Of a stretch of 64,000 bases of DNA, positions 62,750 to 64,000 are shown in pieces; positions within the stretch are counted from its first letter, which is position 1, and each line of letters begins with the position of its first letter. Origin of the DNA: Bacteriovoracaceae bacterium. Lineage in GTDB: Bacteria; Bdellovibrionota; Bacteriovoracia; Bacteriovoracales; Bacteriovoracaceae. The stretch lies in NCBI GenBank assembly GCA_947446575.1, contig CANFHC010000012.1:1-64000 (forward strand), read 5' to 3'. The notes beneath the pieces are model-generated. The model ran no database searches and was not told where the DNA came from. It was given only the letters and a program-made list of their open reading frames with translations. A program made the translations under genes and the position numbers.

Positions 62750-63904
62750 ATGTCACAAAATAATTTAGCTGTTTTAGAAACCTACCTCAAAGATATAATC
62801 TTTACTGAAGCAGCGATCACAGCAAATGTTGAAAACCGTGAACATATTTTTGAAATCAAAGATAGTGAATCGAGCTTAGGTTTCATCTCACTTTATGATT
62901 TAAAGGCCTATGTTTATGAACATGAAGAAGAAGCAAAAAATTATTCTGTTAAAAACATTGATCTCCCCGATTGGAAAAATATATACGAGCACCCCTTTTT
63001 CCAGAGAAGAAAACCGCAATTAATTTCAGCAGAAAATTTAAAAAATGCTGGAGACGAAGAATTTTTTATCTTGCTTAAAGGTCAAAAAGCCGGTCCTTTT
63101 GAAAAATACGAATTAATGGATATGGTTGATAACAAAGAAATACTTTTATCAGATATGGTTTCATTTAATGCCGGATATACTTGGATAAAACTTTTTCAAG
63201 TTGATGGTTTTGATAGACGTACATTAAAAGAAAGCTCGCAACTGCCAGGAATGCCAACGAGTGATTTTTTACAAAGACCAGCAGAGGGAAATAATAAAAT
63301 TGGTGAAACAACTGATGCAATTACATCGCTAGCTTATTTAGGAAATCAAAAACGCGGTAAAATCCGAGATCGTGAAAAAGAAATATCTTATCAAGATGAA
63401 ATGGCCAATAAAGCTAATTCTACTTCCAACTATAAGTGGCTACTCGTTGCCTCTATTATAGGAATTGTGTATTTTCTATTTAATATTAGATCACACCTCA
63501 CTTCCCCTTTTAGTGGAGAAAAAACTTCAGCAATCGGAGAACAAGCAGAAATGTTAACCCCTGTTGATAATATTAACCCTACACCAAATGGCATGAATTC
63601 TCGCAATAGTGGAATTAATGATCAAAGGAGAATGGGTAAATTTGAAACCAGACAAATGGCGCCAGTCCGTCCAGTTGCGAGAAAATCATTTATGGATACG
63701 AAAAAATTTCAAGACAGTGCTGGAAGATCTGTTGGTGGAGAAGATACTTCGACCAACGATGCTAACTATTATTATGATAACGCGACACCTATGGAATTAG
63801 ATCCAGTCAGGTCACAAATATCTAAAGAAAATTTTGATAATGCCGGAGAACCAGGGGCAGCTCCTCAACAAGATAGTCTTTTTAGCCAAGAAGTCTCAAA
63901 CTAA
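62750..63904 (+). CDS. GYF_2-domain single-pass membrane protein
   Basis: A 384-residue protein. Residues about 105-155 form a GYF_2-type domain (FFILLKGQKAGPFEKYELMD, then DMVSFNAGYTWIKLFQV), normally a peptide-binding module on the cytoplasmic side of bacterial membrane proteins. A single membrane helix follows at about 228-245 (WLLVASIIGIVYFLFNI). The last 140 residues are low-complexity, rich in Asn, Arg, Pro and Ser, with no fold evident, and would be periplasmic. The N-terminal 100 residues are acidic and may be a second adaptor domain. The partner is unknown. There is no clear Shine-Dalgarno site. Confidence 0.72.
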   Translation: MSQNNLAVLETYLKDIIFTEAAITANVENREHIFEIKDSESSLGFISLYDLKAYVYEHEEEAKNYSVKNIDLPDWKNIYEHPFFQRRKPQLISAENLKNAGDEEFFILLKGQKAGPFEKYELMDMVDNKEILLSDMVSFNAGYTWIKLFQVDGFDRRTLKESSQLPGMPTSDFLQRPAEGNNKIGETTDAITSLAYLGNQKRGKIRDREKEISYQDEMANKANSTSNYKWLLVASIIGIVYFLFNIRSHLTSPFSGEKTSAIGEQAEMLTPVDNINPTPNGMNSRNSGINDQRRMGKFETRQMAPVRPVARKSFMDTKKFQDSAGRSVGGEDTSTNDANYYYDNATPMELDPVRSQISKENFDNAGEPGAAPQQDSLFSQEVSN

Positions 63905-63974
63905 GCAGGAAACCTTTGCTCAATTACCTCTCTTTTTGGTAAAGTTCCATTGAACATTTATCAACAGGATGATT

Positions 63975-64000
63975 ATGAAAGAGATAACTCACGAGCTTTT
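63975..64000 (+). CDS. Start of a gene running off the right edge
   Basis: ATG at 63975 with AGGAT 6 bases upstream opens MKEITHEL and continues past the window. An in-frame ATG at 63969 is the alternative. It is too short to identify. Confidence 0.4.

Noticed and set aside
1-64000. CRISPR arrays, IS elements, prophage or integrase genes
   Set aside because: No regularly spaced repeats, transposase, integrase or phage structural genes were seen.

Overview
The window is A+T-rich, densely coded bacterial chromosome from a Gram-negative organism: it has outer-membrane barrels, lipoproteins, a Kdo-transferase-like enzyme and a LolC/E-like permease. The mix of secreted trypsin-like and subtilisin-like proteases, a lytic transglycosylase, a Kazal-inhibitor lipoprotein and a GLUG-repeat surface lipoprotein, together with the base composition, suggests a Bdellovibrionota member, perhaps Bacteriovorax-like. 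That placement is inference. I see no IS element, prophage or CRISPR array.

Layout. 1-13 kb: envelope and accessory genes. These are a truncated secreted protein running off the left edge, a CsbD-family protein, a small barrel, an ABC exporter with a cysteine-less glutaredoxin, a lipoprotein protease, two tandem type-1 periplasmic binding proteins, a secreted glycosidase, a soluble sensor kinase and a lytic transglycosylase. 13.5-19.3 kb: a KimA-like potassium importer whose leader carries a terminator-like hairpin, divergent from nrdB-nrdA (class Ia ribonucleotide reductase), with two NrdR-like boxes and phased A-tracts between them. 19.4-23.9 kb: a giant GLUG lipoprotein and a nitroreductase.

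24-35.4 kb is the most interesting part. Seven closely packed minus-strand genes encode an acyl-AMP ligase, a UbiA-like membrane transferase, a GNAT-like protein, a diacylglycerol-kinase-type lipid kinase, an NAD_binding_4/SDR reductase, an acyl-ACP-reductase (AAR-like) fusion and a BtaA-like aminocarboxypropyl transferase. A divergent rifampin-phosphotransferase/PEP-synthase-type enzyme faces them. Together they look like an uncharacterised pathway that activates and reduces acyl chains and builds an unusual lipid. The product cannot be deduced from sequence.

35.4-43.2 kb holds two tandem subtilases without propeptides, a 2-hydroxyacid dehydrogenase, two related trypsin-like proteases and a dihydroorotase. 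43.3-49.8 kb holds a histidine-kinase remnant, then tilS-ftsH-folP-tpm on the minus strand (an arrangement partly shared with many proteobacteria), a tRNA with a CAT anticodon, a Kazal lipoprotein and an FAD oxidoreductase. 50-64 kb holds tex, a fadI-fadJ beta-oxidation operon with a LolC/E-like permease, a coiled-coil/beta-barrel protein, a Kdo-transferase-like operon ending in a type IVb pilin, another outer-membrane protein and a GYF_2 membrane protein.

Several start codons were moved downstream from the longest reading frame where a Shine-Dalgarno site, a signal peptide or an ATGA/TAATG overlap decides the start. Function calls come from motif recognition by eye; no database search was run.
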